The translations under genes and the position numbers were made by a program. Below, in pieces: positions 7,986 to 16,466 of a stretch of DNA of 42,155 nucleotides. Origin of the DNA: Pseudomonadota bacterium (GTDB lineage Bacteria; Desulfobacterota; Anaeroferrophillalia; Anaeroferrophillales; Tharpellaceae); contig DSCM01000002.1 in assembly GCA_011049115.1 (NCBI GenBank), positions 1 to 42,155 of the forward strand, in the 5' to 3' direction. Numbering within the stretch: position 1 is the stretch's first letter; every line of letters begins with the position of its first letter. The notes beneath the pieces were generated by a model. That model ran no database searches and was not told the origin of the DNA. It worked only from the letters and a program-made list of their open reading frames with translations.

Positions 7986-9671
7986 ATGCAACTGACAACC
8001 CCGTACGACAATGTTCCGGTAGATCTCAATGGTCCTAACATGAAGGATTACGATGAGGTTAAGAAAAACTTTAAATTCGATATTCCAGAATTTTTTAATT
8101 ACGGTTTCGATGTCGTTGATCGCTGGGCTAAGGACCGGACCAAGTTGGCGATGGTCTGGGCCAGTACCGACCTGAGTGAGATTCGCAAGTATTCATTTTT
8201 CGATCTGCAGTGTCTTTCCAATAAGTTCGCCAATGTGTTACGCAAAAAGGGATTGAAAAAAGGCGACCGGGTTTTTGTCATGGTTCCCAGGATTGTGGAA
8301 TGGTATGCGGTTATGTTGGGGACCGCCAAGCTCGGCGTGGTGCCGATGCCGGCCCCCAATATTCTGGTTCCGCACGACGTTGAGTATCGCGTGCAGCAGG
8401 CCGATGCGGTTGCGGCCATCATGTGGCATGAAAATGTCTCGAAGATTGATGAGGTTCGCAGCAGCTGTCCGACGCTGAAGCATTACATTTGTATTGGTGA
8501 AAAGAAGGAGGGTTGGGATGCTTATGCCGATCTGATGACGGAGGCGTCGGTTAAACTCTCTCGTGACGAAGTCGAAGCGACTAAATCCAGCGACGGGTTA
8601 CTGATTTATTTTACTTCCGGGACGACCAAGTTCCCCAAAATGGTTTGTCATACCCACGCGTCATACGGAATTGGCCATATTATAACCGCTAAATTCTGGC
8701 AGGATCTGAAACCCACTGATCTGCACTGGACTCTTTCCGATACCGGGTGGGCGAAAGCCGGTTGGGGCAAGATTTACGGTCAGTGGCAAATCGGCGCGGC
8801 GGTTATGGTGCATAACGCAGCCGGTCGTTTTGATGCAAAAACCCATCTTAAGATTATTGAAACCTGTGGCGTGACCACTTTCTGTGCTCCGCCGACCGCT
8901 TATCGAATGCTTATTCTTGAAGATCTTTCTCAGTATGATCTATCCGGTCTGCGCCACTCTTTGGCCGCCGGCGAACCTCTCAATCCAGAGATCATCAAGG
9001 TCTGGAAGGAGCATACCGGGACGACGATTTATGACGGCTTCGGTCAGACCGAATCAGTAAACATGATCGCCAATTATCCTTGTATGAAGATCAAGTTCGG
9101 TTCCATGGGCAAGCCGACTCCGGGCTTTGACATTCATCTGGTCGATGACGACGGCAATCCGGTGCCGATTAACGAAGAGGGCCATATCGCGGTGCGCGTT
9201 AAACCCGTGGCTCCGGTTGGTCTGTGTACGGAGTACTGGCGTAACCCGGAGGCCACGAGTGAAGCCTTTGTTGGAGACTGGTACTATACCGGCGACAAGG
9301 CGAAGGTCGATGAAGATGGTTATTTCTGGTTTGTCGGGCGTTCTGATGATGTGATTAAGGCTTCCGGTTATCGCATCGGACCCTTTGAAGTTGAAAGCGC
9401 CCTGCAGAGCCATCCCGCCGTCGCCGAAAGCGCGGTGGTCGGTTCTCCCGATGAATTGCGGGGGACGATCGTCAAGGCCTTCATCATTTTGGCTCCCGGT
9501 TTCGAGCCTTCGGATGAGTTGATCAAAGATATACAGGATCATGTTAAAAAGGAGACGGCTCCGTATAAGTATCCCCGGGAAATCGAATTTTTGAAAGAGC
9601 TGCCGAAAACGGTTTCCGGCAAGATTCGCCGCGTTGAGTTGCGCAAAATGGAAGAGGCGAAAAAAGCCTAA
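7986..9671 (+). CDS. AMP-forming acyl-CoA synthetase, medium-chain (ACSM-like)
   Basis: Activates a carboxylic acid to its CoA thioester through an acyl-AMP intermediate. 561 aa from ATG 7986, which has an AAGGAGAGAGGAAG ribosome-binding stretch; the reading can be extended upstream to 7953 without ribosome-binding support. ANL-superfamily motifs are present: P-loop YFTSGTTKFPK (about residue 215), the A5 motif YDGFGQTE (about 350), the A7 segment YYTGDKAKVDEDGYFWFVGRSDD (given here as key residues TGD and GRSDD, about 438-458), the hinge, and the catalytic lysine in KTVSGKIRR (about 545). The overall pattern is that of the ACSM/butyryl-CoA synthetase group; the exact substrate cannot be read from sequence. 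A strong terminator follows immediately. Confidence 0.85.
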   Translation: MQLTTPYDNVPVDLNGPNMKDYDEVKKNFKFDIPEFFNYGFDVVDRWAKDRTKLAMVWASTDLSEIRKYSFFDLQCLSNKFANVLRKKGLKKGDRVFVMVPRIVEWYAVMLGTAKLGVVPMPAPNILVPHDVEYRVQQADAVAAIMWHENVSKIDEVRSSCPTLKHYICIGEKKEGWDAYADLMTEASVKLSRDEVEATKSSDGLLIYFTSGTTKFPKMVCHTHASYGIGHIITAKFWQDLKPTDLHWTLSDTGWAKAGWGKIYGQWQIGAAVMVHNAAGRFDAKTHLKIIETCGVTTFCAPPTAYRMLILEDLSQYDLSGLRHSLAAGEPLNPEIIKVWKEHTGTTIYDGFGQTESVNMIANYPCMKIKFGSMGKPTPGFDIHLVDDDGNPVPINEEGHIAVRVKPVAPVGLCTEYWRNPEATSEAFVGDWYYTGDKAKVDEDGYFWFVGRSDDVIKASGYRIGPFEVESALQSHPAVAESAVVGSPDELRGTIVKAFIILAPGFEPSDELIKDIQDHVKKETAPYKYPREIEFLKELPKTVSGKIRRVELRKMEEAKKA

Positions 9672-9691
9672 ACATGGGGTTTGAAGATCAG

Positions 9692-9717
9692 GGGGAGACG
9701 TTAGTCTCCCCTTTTTT
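9692..9717 (+). terminator. Strong intrinsic terminator between the two acyl-CoA synthetase genes
   Basis: Perfect 8-bp stem GGGGAGAC (9692-9699) with GTCTCCCC (9704-9711), loop GTTA, and six T residues (9712-9717). It lies 20 bp after the first synthetase and 52 bp before the start codon of the second, and helps decide that the second gene starts at 9770 and not at the in-frame ATG 9674. Confidence 0.92.
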
Positions 9718-9769
9718 AGAAGGTTTCTTGTATACTAGAGAAGAGTTGGAAGAGAAAGAGGAGGTATTG

Positions 9770-11449
9770 GTGAACAAACCGCAATTTGAACTTGGTAATA
9801 TTACCATCGGAAAATTAATCGAAACGGTTGCCGGGCAGTTTGGTGACAATAAAGCGTTAGAGTATCATAAGCAGGGGCTCAGCCTGAGTTATAAAGAGCT
9901 GAATCAAGTCTGCAACCAGGTGGCTAAAGGTTTCATGGCGCTGGGGGTTAAGCGCGGAGACCATGTCGCCATCTGGGCCAACAACGTGCCGCAGTGGACC
10001 TATACACAGTTTGGTTTGCCCAAGTGCGGGGGCGTGTTGGTTACCGTCAATACCGCCTATCGCAGCTTCGAGCTCGAATACCTGATGAAGCAATCCGATT
10101 CGACGACTCTGATTCTGATCGGCGGAGTGCGTGAAGCGGATGAGTATGTCAAGGTTATCAATGAAGTTTGTCCGGAACTGAAGGATGCCCAACCGGGGGA
10201 ACTTGACTGCGCCAAATTACCGAAGCTTAAAAATGTTGTTTATATCGGAACAGAAAAGATTCCCGGAACCTTCAGCTGGGAAGATGTTATGGCTCTGGGT
10301 GAAAAGATCAGCGACGTCGAGCTTGAGGCACGGCAAGCGACCTGTCAGCCAGAAGATGTCATAAATATGCAGTACACCTCAGGGACTACTGGTTTTCCCA
10401 AGGGGGTTATGCTGACCCACACCAACCTGATCGGCAACGCCTACAGCATGGCGGATTGCATGAACCTGACTGCAGATGACTGTCTTTGCATTCCGGTTCC
10501 CTTTTTCCACTGTTTCGGATGTGTGATCGGTAATCTCTGCAGTCTGGTTTCGGGAGCGACCATGGCCCCGGTGGTTGCCTTTAACGCCGTGGATGTTTTG
10601 GAAACCATTCAGGCTTCGAAGTGTACCGTTATTCACGGTGTCCCGACGATGTTTATCGCTGAGCTTGAGGAGATGAAAAAGAAGAAGTATGATACCTCAC
10701 ACCTGCGCACCGGGGTCATGGCTGGATCTCCCTGCCCGATCGAGGTTATGAAGCAGGTGGTCGATGTGATGGGGGCCAGCGAGATGACGATTGTCTATGG
10801 CCAGACCGAAGCTTCGCCGGGCTGTACCCAGACCCGGGTTACGGATTCCCTGGAACTGCGGGTTTCAACCGTGGGGCGGGCCCTGCCCAATGTCGAGGTC
10901 ATGATTGTCGATCCTGATACCGGCGCGGAAATGCCGCGTGGCGAGCAGGGTGAGCTTGTAACCCGGGGCTATCATGTCATGAAGGGTTACTATAAGATGC
11001 CGGAAGCTACTGAGAAGGCGATCGACAAGGATGGCTGGCTCCATACCAGGGATCTGGCGGTGATGGACGCCGAGGGCAACTGCAAGATTACCGGCCGGAT
11101 GGGCGATATGATCATTCGGGGCGGCGAAAATATCTACCCGCGTGAAATCGAAGAATTTCTTTATACCAACGAAAAGATCAAGGACGTGCAGGTGGTTGGC
11201 GTACCCAGCATCAAATATGGAGAGGAAGTGGTCGCTTATGTGCAGATGAAACCTGGACAGCAGGCCACTGAAGAGGAACTTAAAGCCTTTTGTAAAGGCA
11301 AGATTGCTTTTCACAAAACTCCGGCTTTTTTTATGTTTGTCGACGAATATCCGACTACTGCCAGCGGCAAGATTCAAAAGTATAAATTGCGTGAAATGGC
11401 CACTGTTTCATTGGGGCGAGAAGAAGCCGCCAAGATCAAAACTGCCTAG
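9770..11449 (+). CDS. AMP-forming fatty-acyl-CoA synthetase (ACSF2/FadD-like)
   Basis: Second ANL-superfamily acyl-CoA ligase, from a different branch than its neighbour. Start GTG 9770 has GAGGAGG at 9758-9764. The longer in-frame reading from 9674 would translate through a terminator hairpin and has no ribosome-binding site. 559 aa. The motifs are MQYTSGTTGFPKG (about residue 203), the A5 motif VYGQTEASP (about 343), GWLHTRDLAV (about 454), KITGRMGDMIIRGGENIYP (about 472-490) and the catalytic lysine in TTASGKIQK (about 535). These match the ACSF2/FadD13-like medium- to long-chain ligases. It may be expressed by readthrough of the preceding terminator or from a promoter near TATACT at 9731. 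Confidence 0.85.
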   Translation: MNKPQFELGNITIGKLIETVAGQFGDNKALEYHKQGLSLSYKELNQVCNQVAKGFMALGVKRGDHVAIWANNVPQWTYTQFGLPKCGGVLVTVNTAYRSFELEYLMKQSDSTTLILIGGVREADEYVKVINEVCPELKDAQPGELDCAKLPKLKNVVYIGTEKIPGTFSWEDVMALGEKISDVELEARQATCQPEDVINMQYTSGTTGFPKGVMLTHTNLIGNAYSMADCMNLTADDCLCIPVPFFHCFGCVIGNLCSLVSGATMAPVVAFNAVDVLETIQASKCTVIHGVPTMFIAELEEMKKKKYDTSHLRTGVMAGSPCPIEVMKQVVDVMGASEMTIVYGQTEASPGCTQTRVTDSLELRVSTVGRALPNVEVMIVDPDTGAEMPRGEQGELVTRGYHVMKGYYKMPEATEKAIDKDGWLHTRDLAVMDAEGNCKITGRMGDMIIRGGENIYPREIEEFLYTNEKIKDVQVVGVPSIKYGEEVVAYVQMKPGQQATEEELKAFCKGKIAFHKTPAFFMFVDEYPTTASGKIQKYKLREMATVSLGREEAAKIKTA

Positions 11450-11768
11450 AGGGTGTCGTTACTGGACGGGAGTCGATCTAATACGGTCGTCTTTCGTCCA
11501 TCTTGAGTTGTCAGGCAAATGTTTAATAATTTAGGAAAGGGAGGTGAGGATATACAGGTTGGGAATGCCGGGGTTAACGGCGAAGCGCTGAAATTTCAGA
11601 TTGACAACAAGGCAGGGTTGCCCGCGTGTGCTTGTATCGGCAAAAGAAGAAGAAAAGGGTTCTTGGACAGCGAAATTTTTATTGAGTATTGCCTTTTTGA
11701 TCGACTTAGGCTTGATATGTGCAGACGGGTAAAATTTAAATTGACTGTATTTTAGGAGGAGAAAGTCG
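11450..11768 (+). other. Intergenic region before the symporter genes
   Basis: About 320 bp with no gene I can support. A 78-codon reading at 11519-11755 has no family resemblance and no ribosome-binding site. A TTGACA occurs at 11602-11607 without a convincing -10. The region ends with an excellent ribosome-binding site, AGGAGGAG, before 11769. No terminator hairpin is obvious, so the symporter genes may be partly co-transcribed with the upstream ligase. Confidence 0.4.
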
Positions 11769-12023
11769 ATGAGTCCTTATAAAAAGGAGTGCTGGTTCAC
11801 GTTGATCAGCTTTCTGATCGTGATATTTCTGACCAATATTTTTCCGCTTTATTTCATGTTCCCAGGCTTGACTAAGAGCTATATCATGGGTTACCCCAGC
11901 CATTATTTCCTGGCTATGTTTTTTGGCTGGATTGCTTTGATTCCGTTTTACTGGTTCTACATGAACGTCAGTGAAAATATCGATCGCGAAATTGAAAACA
12001 GCGGCTCGGGAGGGAAAAAATGA
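11769..12023 (+). CDS. Small membrane subunit of a sodium:solute symporter
   Basis: 84 aa with two transmembrane helices (about residues 9-30 and 46-67), separated by a short loop, and a charged C-terminal tail containing SENIDREIEN. This matches the size and topology of the small partner proteins (YjcH/DUF485 or DUF4212 type) encoded directly ahead of SSS-family transporters. ATG 11769 follows AGGAGGAG. The stop overlaps the start of the transporter gene (ATGA), indicating translational coupling. I infer an accessory or assembly role; which small-subunit family it belongs to needs a profile search. Confidence 0.75.
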   Translation: MSPYKKECWFTLISFLIVIFLTNIFPLYFMFPGLTKSYIMGYPSHYFLAMFFGWIALIPFYWFYMNVSENIDREIENSGSGGKK

Positions 12024-13762
12024 GACGTATTTTAATTGCCGTACTGGTTCTGCTGTGTTCTCCCGCGCTGGTCATGGCGTCGGAAGAGGCGGCCAAAATT
12101 TTCAAGTTTGAGCCCACGAAATCACTTTCGGCCCTCGGCCTGATTTATACCGTGCTCATGGTTTTCGTCTTTCTGTATGTCGGTTATCTTTCGAAGAAAA
12201 AGACCACCACGTCGGATGATTACTATACCGCCGGGCGCGGTATCGGCGCTCTCTCCAACGGTCTGGCCATGACTTCCAATTATCTCAGTCTGGCGACCTT
12301 TCTCGGGTTTACCGCGCTGATCTGGAAGCTGCAGTTTCTGTTGGTTGCCTTCGTCATGGCCTGGATGGGCGGCTTTGTGCTGATCTCTATCGGTGTGGCT
12401 CCAAGTCTGCGGCGTTGGGGTAAGTTTACCAGCATGCAGTTTATCGGTGAGCGCTATGGTCGATTTGCCAAAATCATATCCGTTATCTGCATGATTCTGC
12501 TGGCCCAGCTTTATCTGATCGGACAGATGAAGGGGGTCGGCAACGTCTTTCAGGTCATGTTTCACTGGGATTACACGACCGGCCTGGTCATCGGCGGCCT
12601 CGTCGTCACCACTTATGTCACGATCGGGGGTATGTACGGACTATCCTATAATCAGACCCTGCAGACGATCATCATGGGCTTCGCGCTCATTTTCCCGACG
12701 GTTATAATTTTGATGAAGTTGGGGGCCGGCGGCGCCGCTATCTTTCCGCCGCTTGGTTACGCCAAGCTGGTGCCGACCATGTTGGCTCAGCTGCCGACCT
12801 ATTTCGATCCTTTTACCACGGTCGGCGGCAAGATTCCTCTGACCTTCAAGTACTATACGGCAATCATTTTCAGCCTTGGCATGGGAACCATCGGTTTGCC
12901 CCATATCGCCATGCGTTATTTTACGGCGCCGTCGGTGCGCGAAGGGAAAAAGGCCACTTTGTGGGGCATCTTTTTTGTCGGGATCATCTTTCTGACGACC
13001 TTTGCTATTGGTTTCGCGGCTAAACTTTATACGGTTGAAGTCATCAATAAGCAGATGGGTCTGACGATGGCTCCACAAGATGCCGACTTGCTGGTCGTGG
13101 TTATGAGCCAGGCCTTTACGCCGAGCTGGATTGCAGCTCTGCCGATCGCCGGCGCTCTGGCTGCCGGTCTTTCCACCATCGGAGGCCTGCTGATGGTTAT
13201 CGGAACCGGAATCGGCCACGACATCTACACGACGATTTCTCCGAATGCGACGGAAGAGAAAAAGATGAAGATGGGTCTTTTCTTTACGGCTGCCGGTGGA
13301 ATCACGACTATTTTGCTGGCTCTGAATCCGCCTGAGTTCCTGCTGACCAGCGTTATCTGGGCTTTCGTGGTCGCCGCTTCCACCTTTACCCCGGTGCTGA
13401 TTCTTGGTGTCTGGTGGAAGGGAGCCAACAAGGTGGGAGCCGTTTGCGGCATGGCTGTCGGGGCTTTTCTTTCGATTACCTTGTGGTGGACCAAAGGCAA
13501 ACTGTTCGGTTTCCAGTTTGTCAATATGGGTCCGCTGGGTCACCTGATGGGCGGTATTTTTTCCGCTTCCGCTGCGTGGTTTGTGACGGTGCTCGTCAGT
13601 CTGATTTCCGGTGGTGAAAAAGACGAAGAGATTCTGCGCGTGGTTGATCGTATTCATGGCTGGACTGACTACAGCACCGAGCGTTACTCGGGTAACACCT
13701 TTGCGATCTGTTGCGCTCTGGTCGCCTTGGGCTTGATGATCTGGTCGGCGATGCCAGCCTAA
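12020..13762 (+). CDS. Sodium:solute symporter (SSS family), ActP acetate permease-like
   Basis: 580-aa integral membrane transporter. The N-terminus has a signal-peptide-like segment with a likely cut after VMA (about residue 21), a feature also seen in ActP, followed by roughly 13 hydrophobic segments. SSS hallmarks include DDYYTAGRGIG (about residue 66), NGLAMTSNYLSLATFLG (about 81) and the GTIGLPHIAMRYFTAPS region (about 292). ActP-type proteins import acetate, propionate or other short carboxylates with sodium. The neighbouring pair of acyl-CoA synthetases supports a monocarboxylate substrate. It overlaps its small-subunit gene by 4 bp and is followed by a strong terminator. Confidence 0.85.
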   Translation: MRRILIAVLVLLCSPALVMASEEAAKIFKFEPTKSLSALGLIYTVLMVFVFLYVGYLSKKKTTTSDDYYTAGRGIGALSNGLAMTSNYLSLATFLGFTALIWKLQFLLVAFVMAWMGGFVLISIGVAPSLRRWGKFTSMQFIGERYGRFAKIISVICMILLAQLYLIGQMKGVGNVFQVMFHWDYTTGLVIGGLVVTTYVTIGGMYGLSYNQTLQTIIMGFALIFPTVIILMKLGAGGAAIFPPLGYAKLVPTMLAQLPTYFDPFTTVGGKIPLTFKYYTAIIFSLGMGTIGLPHIAMRYFTAPSVREGKKATLWGIFFVGIIFLTTFAIGFAAKLYTVEVINKQMGLTMAPQDADLLVVVMSQAFTPSWIAALPIAGALAAGLSTIGGLLMVIGTGIGHDIYTTISPNATEEKKMKMGLFFTAAGGITTILLALNPPEFLLTSVIWAFVVAASTFTPVLILGVWWKGANKVGAVCGMAVGAFLSITLWWTKGKLFGFQFVNMGPLGHLMGGIFSASAAWFVTVLVSLISGGEKDEEILRVVDRIHGWTDYSTERYSGNTFAICCALVALGLMIWSAMPA

Positions 13763-13803
13763 AGGGTGAGTTGCTTCTCTAAGACCGCATGATGAAATAA
13801 AAA

Positions 13804-13845
13804 AAGGAGAGAAGGGAATTATTCCTTCTCTCCTTTCGTTTTTTT
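13804..13845 (+). terminator. Intrinsic terminator after the symporter
   Basis: Stem AGGAGAGAAGG with CCTTCTCTCCT, extended by AAT/ATT (one bulged G), across about 13805-13834, followed by TTTCGTTTTTTT. It closes the acid uptake and activation module. Confidence 0.9.
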
Positions 13846-13878
13846 AGGTGTAGTGAATGCAGAAGTATATTTTACTAA

Positions 13879-13896
13879 TGCGGGAATCATCCCGCA
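13879..13896. repeat. Small hairpin
   Basis: TGCGGGA (13879-13885) pairs with TCCCGCA (13890-13896) around a 4-nt loop. It has no T run on either strand, so it is not an obvious terminator. It lies in the roughly 210-bp gap between the symporter terminator and the Yip1-like gene. Confidence 0.5.
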
Positions 13897-13957
13897 GCCC
13901 AAATGATTTTTCACGGCCCGTACTTAAAGGTATTTCCTTTGGTCATAAATATGTACT

Positions 13958-14016
13958 CTTTACAGAACATTTTCTTGTTTTTGTGGTTGAAAAAAACAAG
14001 AAAATGTTCTGTAAAG
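13958..14016. repeat. 25-bp perfect inverted repeat with 9-bp spacer
   Basis: The left arm is 13958-13982 and the right arm is 13992-14016; the arms are fully complementary and separated by GTGGTTGAA. Each arm carries an AGAACA/TGTTCT core. The stem is AT-rich and not followed by a T run on either strand, so it does not look like a normal terminator. It could be a large operator, a processed RNA hairpin or the end of a miniature element. It lies 42 bp before the next start codon. Confidence 0.8.
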
Positions 14017-14057
14017 TACTAAAAAGGTAGAACCATTACTTTAGTCAGGAAACTTAA

Positions 14058-14639
14058 ATGAAGTTATTAATAGATTTGTTCTTATTGCGCGAAACCCCTT
14101 ATCGCTATGCTGCAGAAAATCCCAGATCGCCGCTCTGGATGCCCTTTTTATTAATTGGCACAGGGGCCGTTTATGGAATCCTGGTTGCGATTTTTCAGAG
14201 GATTTTAGGGGGTAACCTGCAAGGATTTGCCGTGCAGGATATCTCTAATCCGATTTTGATGGGGGGAAATATCCTTTCCGGTATCTTCGTTGCTTTGATT
14301 TTTCATGGCGGAGTTACCATGGTGATCTGGCTGATGGCGCGTGGTGTCGGGGGCGCCGGACGGCTGGCGGTACTTTATCGCAGCACAGCATTTATCCTCC
14401 CCCTCGCCGTGCCGGCCTTTCCGTACATGGCTGCTCACAGTGTGCCGGCAGAAAGTCAGGCAAGTCTGATTTTACCTTTGGGCTGGTCATATCCTTTGCT
14501 GGCGGCAATTGCGCTGGTTATGGTTATCGTGGGACTTTTCCGGCTGTTTCGCGTCACTCAAAAGCTTTCAACCTTTCGCTGTGGGTTTGCGGTATTCTTA
14601 GTGTTTTTCTTTTCACTTGCGGTTTATTTTCTCCAATAG
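14058..14639 (+). CDS. Yip1-like integral membrane protein
   Basis: 193 aa with about five hydrophobic segments (roughly residues 29-48, 68-92, 113-128, 142-160 and 172-192). The layout and the segment around GGAGRLAVLYRSTAFILPLA resemble bacterial Yip1-domain proteins, in which a Gly-rich stretch between transmembrane segments precedes a conserved hydrophobic helix. The function of bacterial members is not established. ATG 14058 has AGGAAA about 6 bp upstream. It stands alone, between a large inverted repeat and a convergent thioesterase gene. The family call is moderate and rests on pattern only. Confidence 0.55.
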   Translation: MKLLIDLFLLRETPYRYAAENPRSPLWMPFLLIGTGAVYGILVAIFQRILGGNLQGFAVQDISNPILMGGNILSGIFVALIFHGGVTMVIWLMARGVGGAGRLAVLYRSTAFILPLAVPAFPYMAAHSVPAESQASLILPLGWSYPLLAAIALVMVIVGLFRLFRVTQKLSTFRCGFAVFLVFFFSLAVYFLQ

Positions 14640-14768
14640 CCGTTAACTGTTCTGATTTAGAAGGACATGAATTTTGTTTAATTCGGTGATGTTTTAGGGC
14701 TATGAAGCTAAGACTCAGATGCATATTGCAGGGAGTAAAGTTTGTTAATCAAAGAGAAGTCATGATTG

Positions 14769-15263
14769 TCAAGTTCGAAACAGCTCTTCCATCTCCTGCA
14801 TGAATTCTGGCGGAATAAGTCTAAGACGTGCAAACTCATTGTTGTCAAAGAGAACAAAATCACCTTCACCGCTGCAGCAGACAATGTTATCTGGGTCCCT
14901 GACTTCTGCCTTAAGCCTTAAAACTTTGTTTTTACGGGCTAGAATCTCCCCGTAGACGGTCAGTGCCGTGCCAATAAAAACCGGTTTTCTGAAAATTATA
15001 TTGATATTCTTGGTTAAAATAAAGCCTTTTCCGAAGTGAATCGCCGTCCAGGACATGGTTTCGTCAAGAACGGTTGCAAGTATGCCGCCATGTACCAAAT
15101 TATGCCATCCTCGGGTATAATCAGGGAGTGTAATTAATGATCTCAATCTTTTTCCATTGGTGGTAAAAGTCATTTTCAAGCCGCAGCGATTTTCGGTGCC
15201 GCAGGCAAAGCAAAGTCTATCTATATTGGGCAGTGCAGTCCAAGTTTCTGGGTCAGCCGTCAT
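14769..15263 (-). CDS. PaaI-type hotdog-fold thioesterase
   Basis: 164 aa. The hotdog active-site region is visible as LVHGGILATVLDETM (about residues 58-72 of this start), where HGG and the following acidic residue are characteristic of PaaI/YdiI-type acyl-CoA thioesterases, followed by NINIIFRKPVFIG. A CFACG motif near the N-terminus (with C18 and C21) is common in a sub-branch of these proteins. The start is ATG 15263 because GGAGG lies 5 bp upstream; the TTG four codons earlier would be inside the ribosome-binding site. It follows the acs genes on the same strand but behind a terminator hairpin. It probably hydrolyses an acyl-CoA, substrate unknown. Confidence 0.8.
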   Translation of the reverse strand: MTADPETWTALPNIDRLCFACGTENRCGLKMTFTTNGKRLRSLITLPDYTRGWHNLVHGGILATVLDETMSWTAIHFGKGFILTKNINIIFRKPVFIGTALTVYGEILARKNKVLRLKAEVRDPDNIVCCSGEGDFVLFDNNEFARLRLIPPEFMQEMEELFRT

Positions 15264-15366
15264 TTTACCCTCCAAGTAGAAGTTCAGATGTCAAGGAAAA
15301 AGAATTGCGTTTGAGCCCTCAAGATGGCGAAAGTAGAAAGTGTATTGATATCTGGACTTTAAATTA

Positions 15367-15398
15367 ATAAGGGCCGCTTATTTAGAAGCGGCCCTTAT
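15367..15398 (-). terminator. Terminator hairpin between acsE and the thioesterase gene
   Basis: Perfect 13-bp stem ATAAGGGCCGCTT (15367-15379) with AAGCGGCCCTTAT (15386-15398) and a 6-nt loop. On the minus strand it is followed by ATTAATTTAA, a weak T-rich run. It probably ends the acs transcript. Confidence 0.75.
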
Positions 15399-15429
15399 CT
15401 TGGGAGTAACGCGATTTAAAATTGGTGGC

Positions 15430-16356
15430 TTATTTATACCAATTCTTGTTGTACTTTCCAACTAGATCTTCGATCCAGGAGTGCGAATACAGGACCTCAC
15501 CCATCAGACATTTGATGCTGCGATAGTAAACCTGCATTTCCGTACTCAGGTTGTTGGAATCAACATCGCCACCTTCCATCATCGTTTTGGTTAATTCCTC
15601 GACCTGAGGAATTTTCCCTTTGCATAGAGCCATCATTTCAGTATCGTAAGCATCCACAATGGAGGAGTAAATTCCAAGATACATATGCATGGCCTGATAT
15701 GCACGATTCAGATATTGACGCAGTTCCGTTGGGGTCCCGTTGGAAATGTTGGAAAGACCACAAGTTGACTTAGCTCCGGGAGCAAAATCAGGAATCAGGG
15801 GCAGAAACTCTAGAAAAGAGGCAACCTGACCTGGGTCAACGCAGACCGGTAAAACAATCGGGTCAATATACATTCTTTCGGCAGGAATATCATATTCCAG
15901 GGCCTTATTGTAAATTTCCGCTGCACACATCCCGCGCTCGTTGACATCGCGTGGAATACCTTCATCGCTCAGCGTCAATGCAACAAACTGACAACCGTAT
16001 TTTTTTACCAGCGGCATCCTGTCTTCAAGGCTCTGGGGCTGCGCGGAGATTGAATTCAGAATACAGGACTCTGGTCTTTTCGAGGCTTTAAGTCCGGCTT
16101 CAATAGCAACCGTATTGGTAGTGTCCAGCGCCAGCGGCAGATCGGAAACCTCTTCCACAGTCTTGACCAGCCAGGCCATCATTTCGTCACCGGCTTTACG
16201 CGCCGGTCCCAAGTTCAGATCCTGTACATCCCCACCGGCTTCCATCTGTTCAATCGCCATCTTCTGAATCGGCTTGGGATCGCGCTCTTTGATCGCGGGC
16301 CCGATGGTTTTGGACATGATGTTAATGCTTTCAGGTATGGTAATGATTGATGCCAT
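15430..16356 (-). CDS. acsE: Methyltetrahydrofolate:corrinoid/iron-sulfur protein methyltransferase AcsE
   Basis: Transfers the methyl group of methyl-tetrahydrofolate to the cobalt of the corrinoid iron-sulfur protein, the entry step of the methyl branch into acetyl-CoA. 308 aa; the start is ATG 16356 because GGAGGAAG lies just upstream, whereas the 13-codon longer reading is unsupported. Pterin-binding TIM-barrel features are visible: an early MEAGGDVQDLNLGPAR segment (about residues 38-53), a LPLALDTTN strand (about 72-80), SILNSIS-like strand NSISAQPQ, and KSTCGLSNISNG (about 196-207), where the Asn and Gly line the pterin site. The call also rests on its place beside acsC/D/B. An attenuator-like hairpin separates it from acsC. 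Confidence 0.93.
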   Translation of the reverse strand: MASIITIPESINIMSKTIGPAIKERDPKPIQKMAIEQMEAGGDVQDLNLGPARKAGDEMMAWLVKTVEEVSDLPLALDTTNTVAIEAGLKASKRPESCILNSISAQPQSLEDRMPLVKKYGCQFVALTLSDEGIPRDVNERGMCAAEIYNKALEYDIPAERMYIDPIVLPVCVDPGQVASFLEFLPLIPDFAPGAKSTCGLSNISNGTPTELRQYLNRAYQAMHMYLGIYSSIVDAYDTEMMALCKGKIPQVEELTKTMMEGGDVDSNNLSTEMQVYYRSIKCLMGEVLYSHSWIEDLVGKYNKNWYK

Positions 16357-16400
16357 ATCTTCCTCCGCAAAACTGCTTTTTATTGAATGATTCAAGGGCT

Positions 16401-16442
16401 AAAAAGACAGGTGCAGGGTGTCTCTTGACTCCCTGAACACCT
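16401..16442 (-). terminator. Attenuator-like hairpin between acsC and acsE
   Basis: On the minus strand AGGTG-tt-CAGGG (16442-16431) pairs with CCCTG-CACCT (16418-16409), a 10-bp stem with a 2-nt bulge and a 12-nt loop. It is followed by GTCTTTTTAG, with a five-T run at 16405-16401. It could lower acsE expression relative to acsC or mark a processing point. Confidence 0.6.
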
Positions 16443-16466
16443 ATCTTAAAGATCGTATTCTCGTTT

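Noticed and set aside
11519-11755. 78-codon open frame in the gap before the symporter genes
   Set aside because: No ribosome-binding site and no recognisable fold; codon use unlike the neighbours.
12641-13657. 338-codon open frame opposite the symporter gene
   Set aside because: Very polar His/Gln/Arg-rich translation typical of the reverse strand of a membrane protein gene.
14642-14649. GTTAACTG half-site like the 7675 palindrome
   Set aside because: Only one half is present, it lies after a gene between convergent genes, and an 8-bp match is expected by chance.
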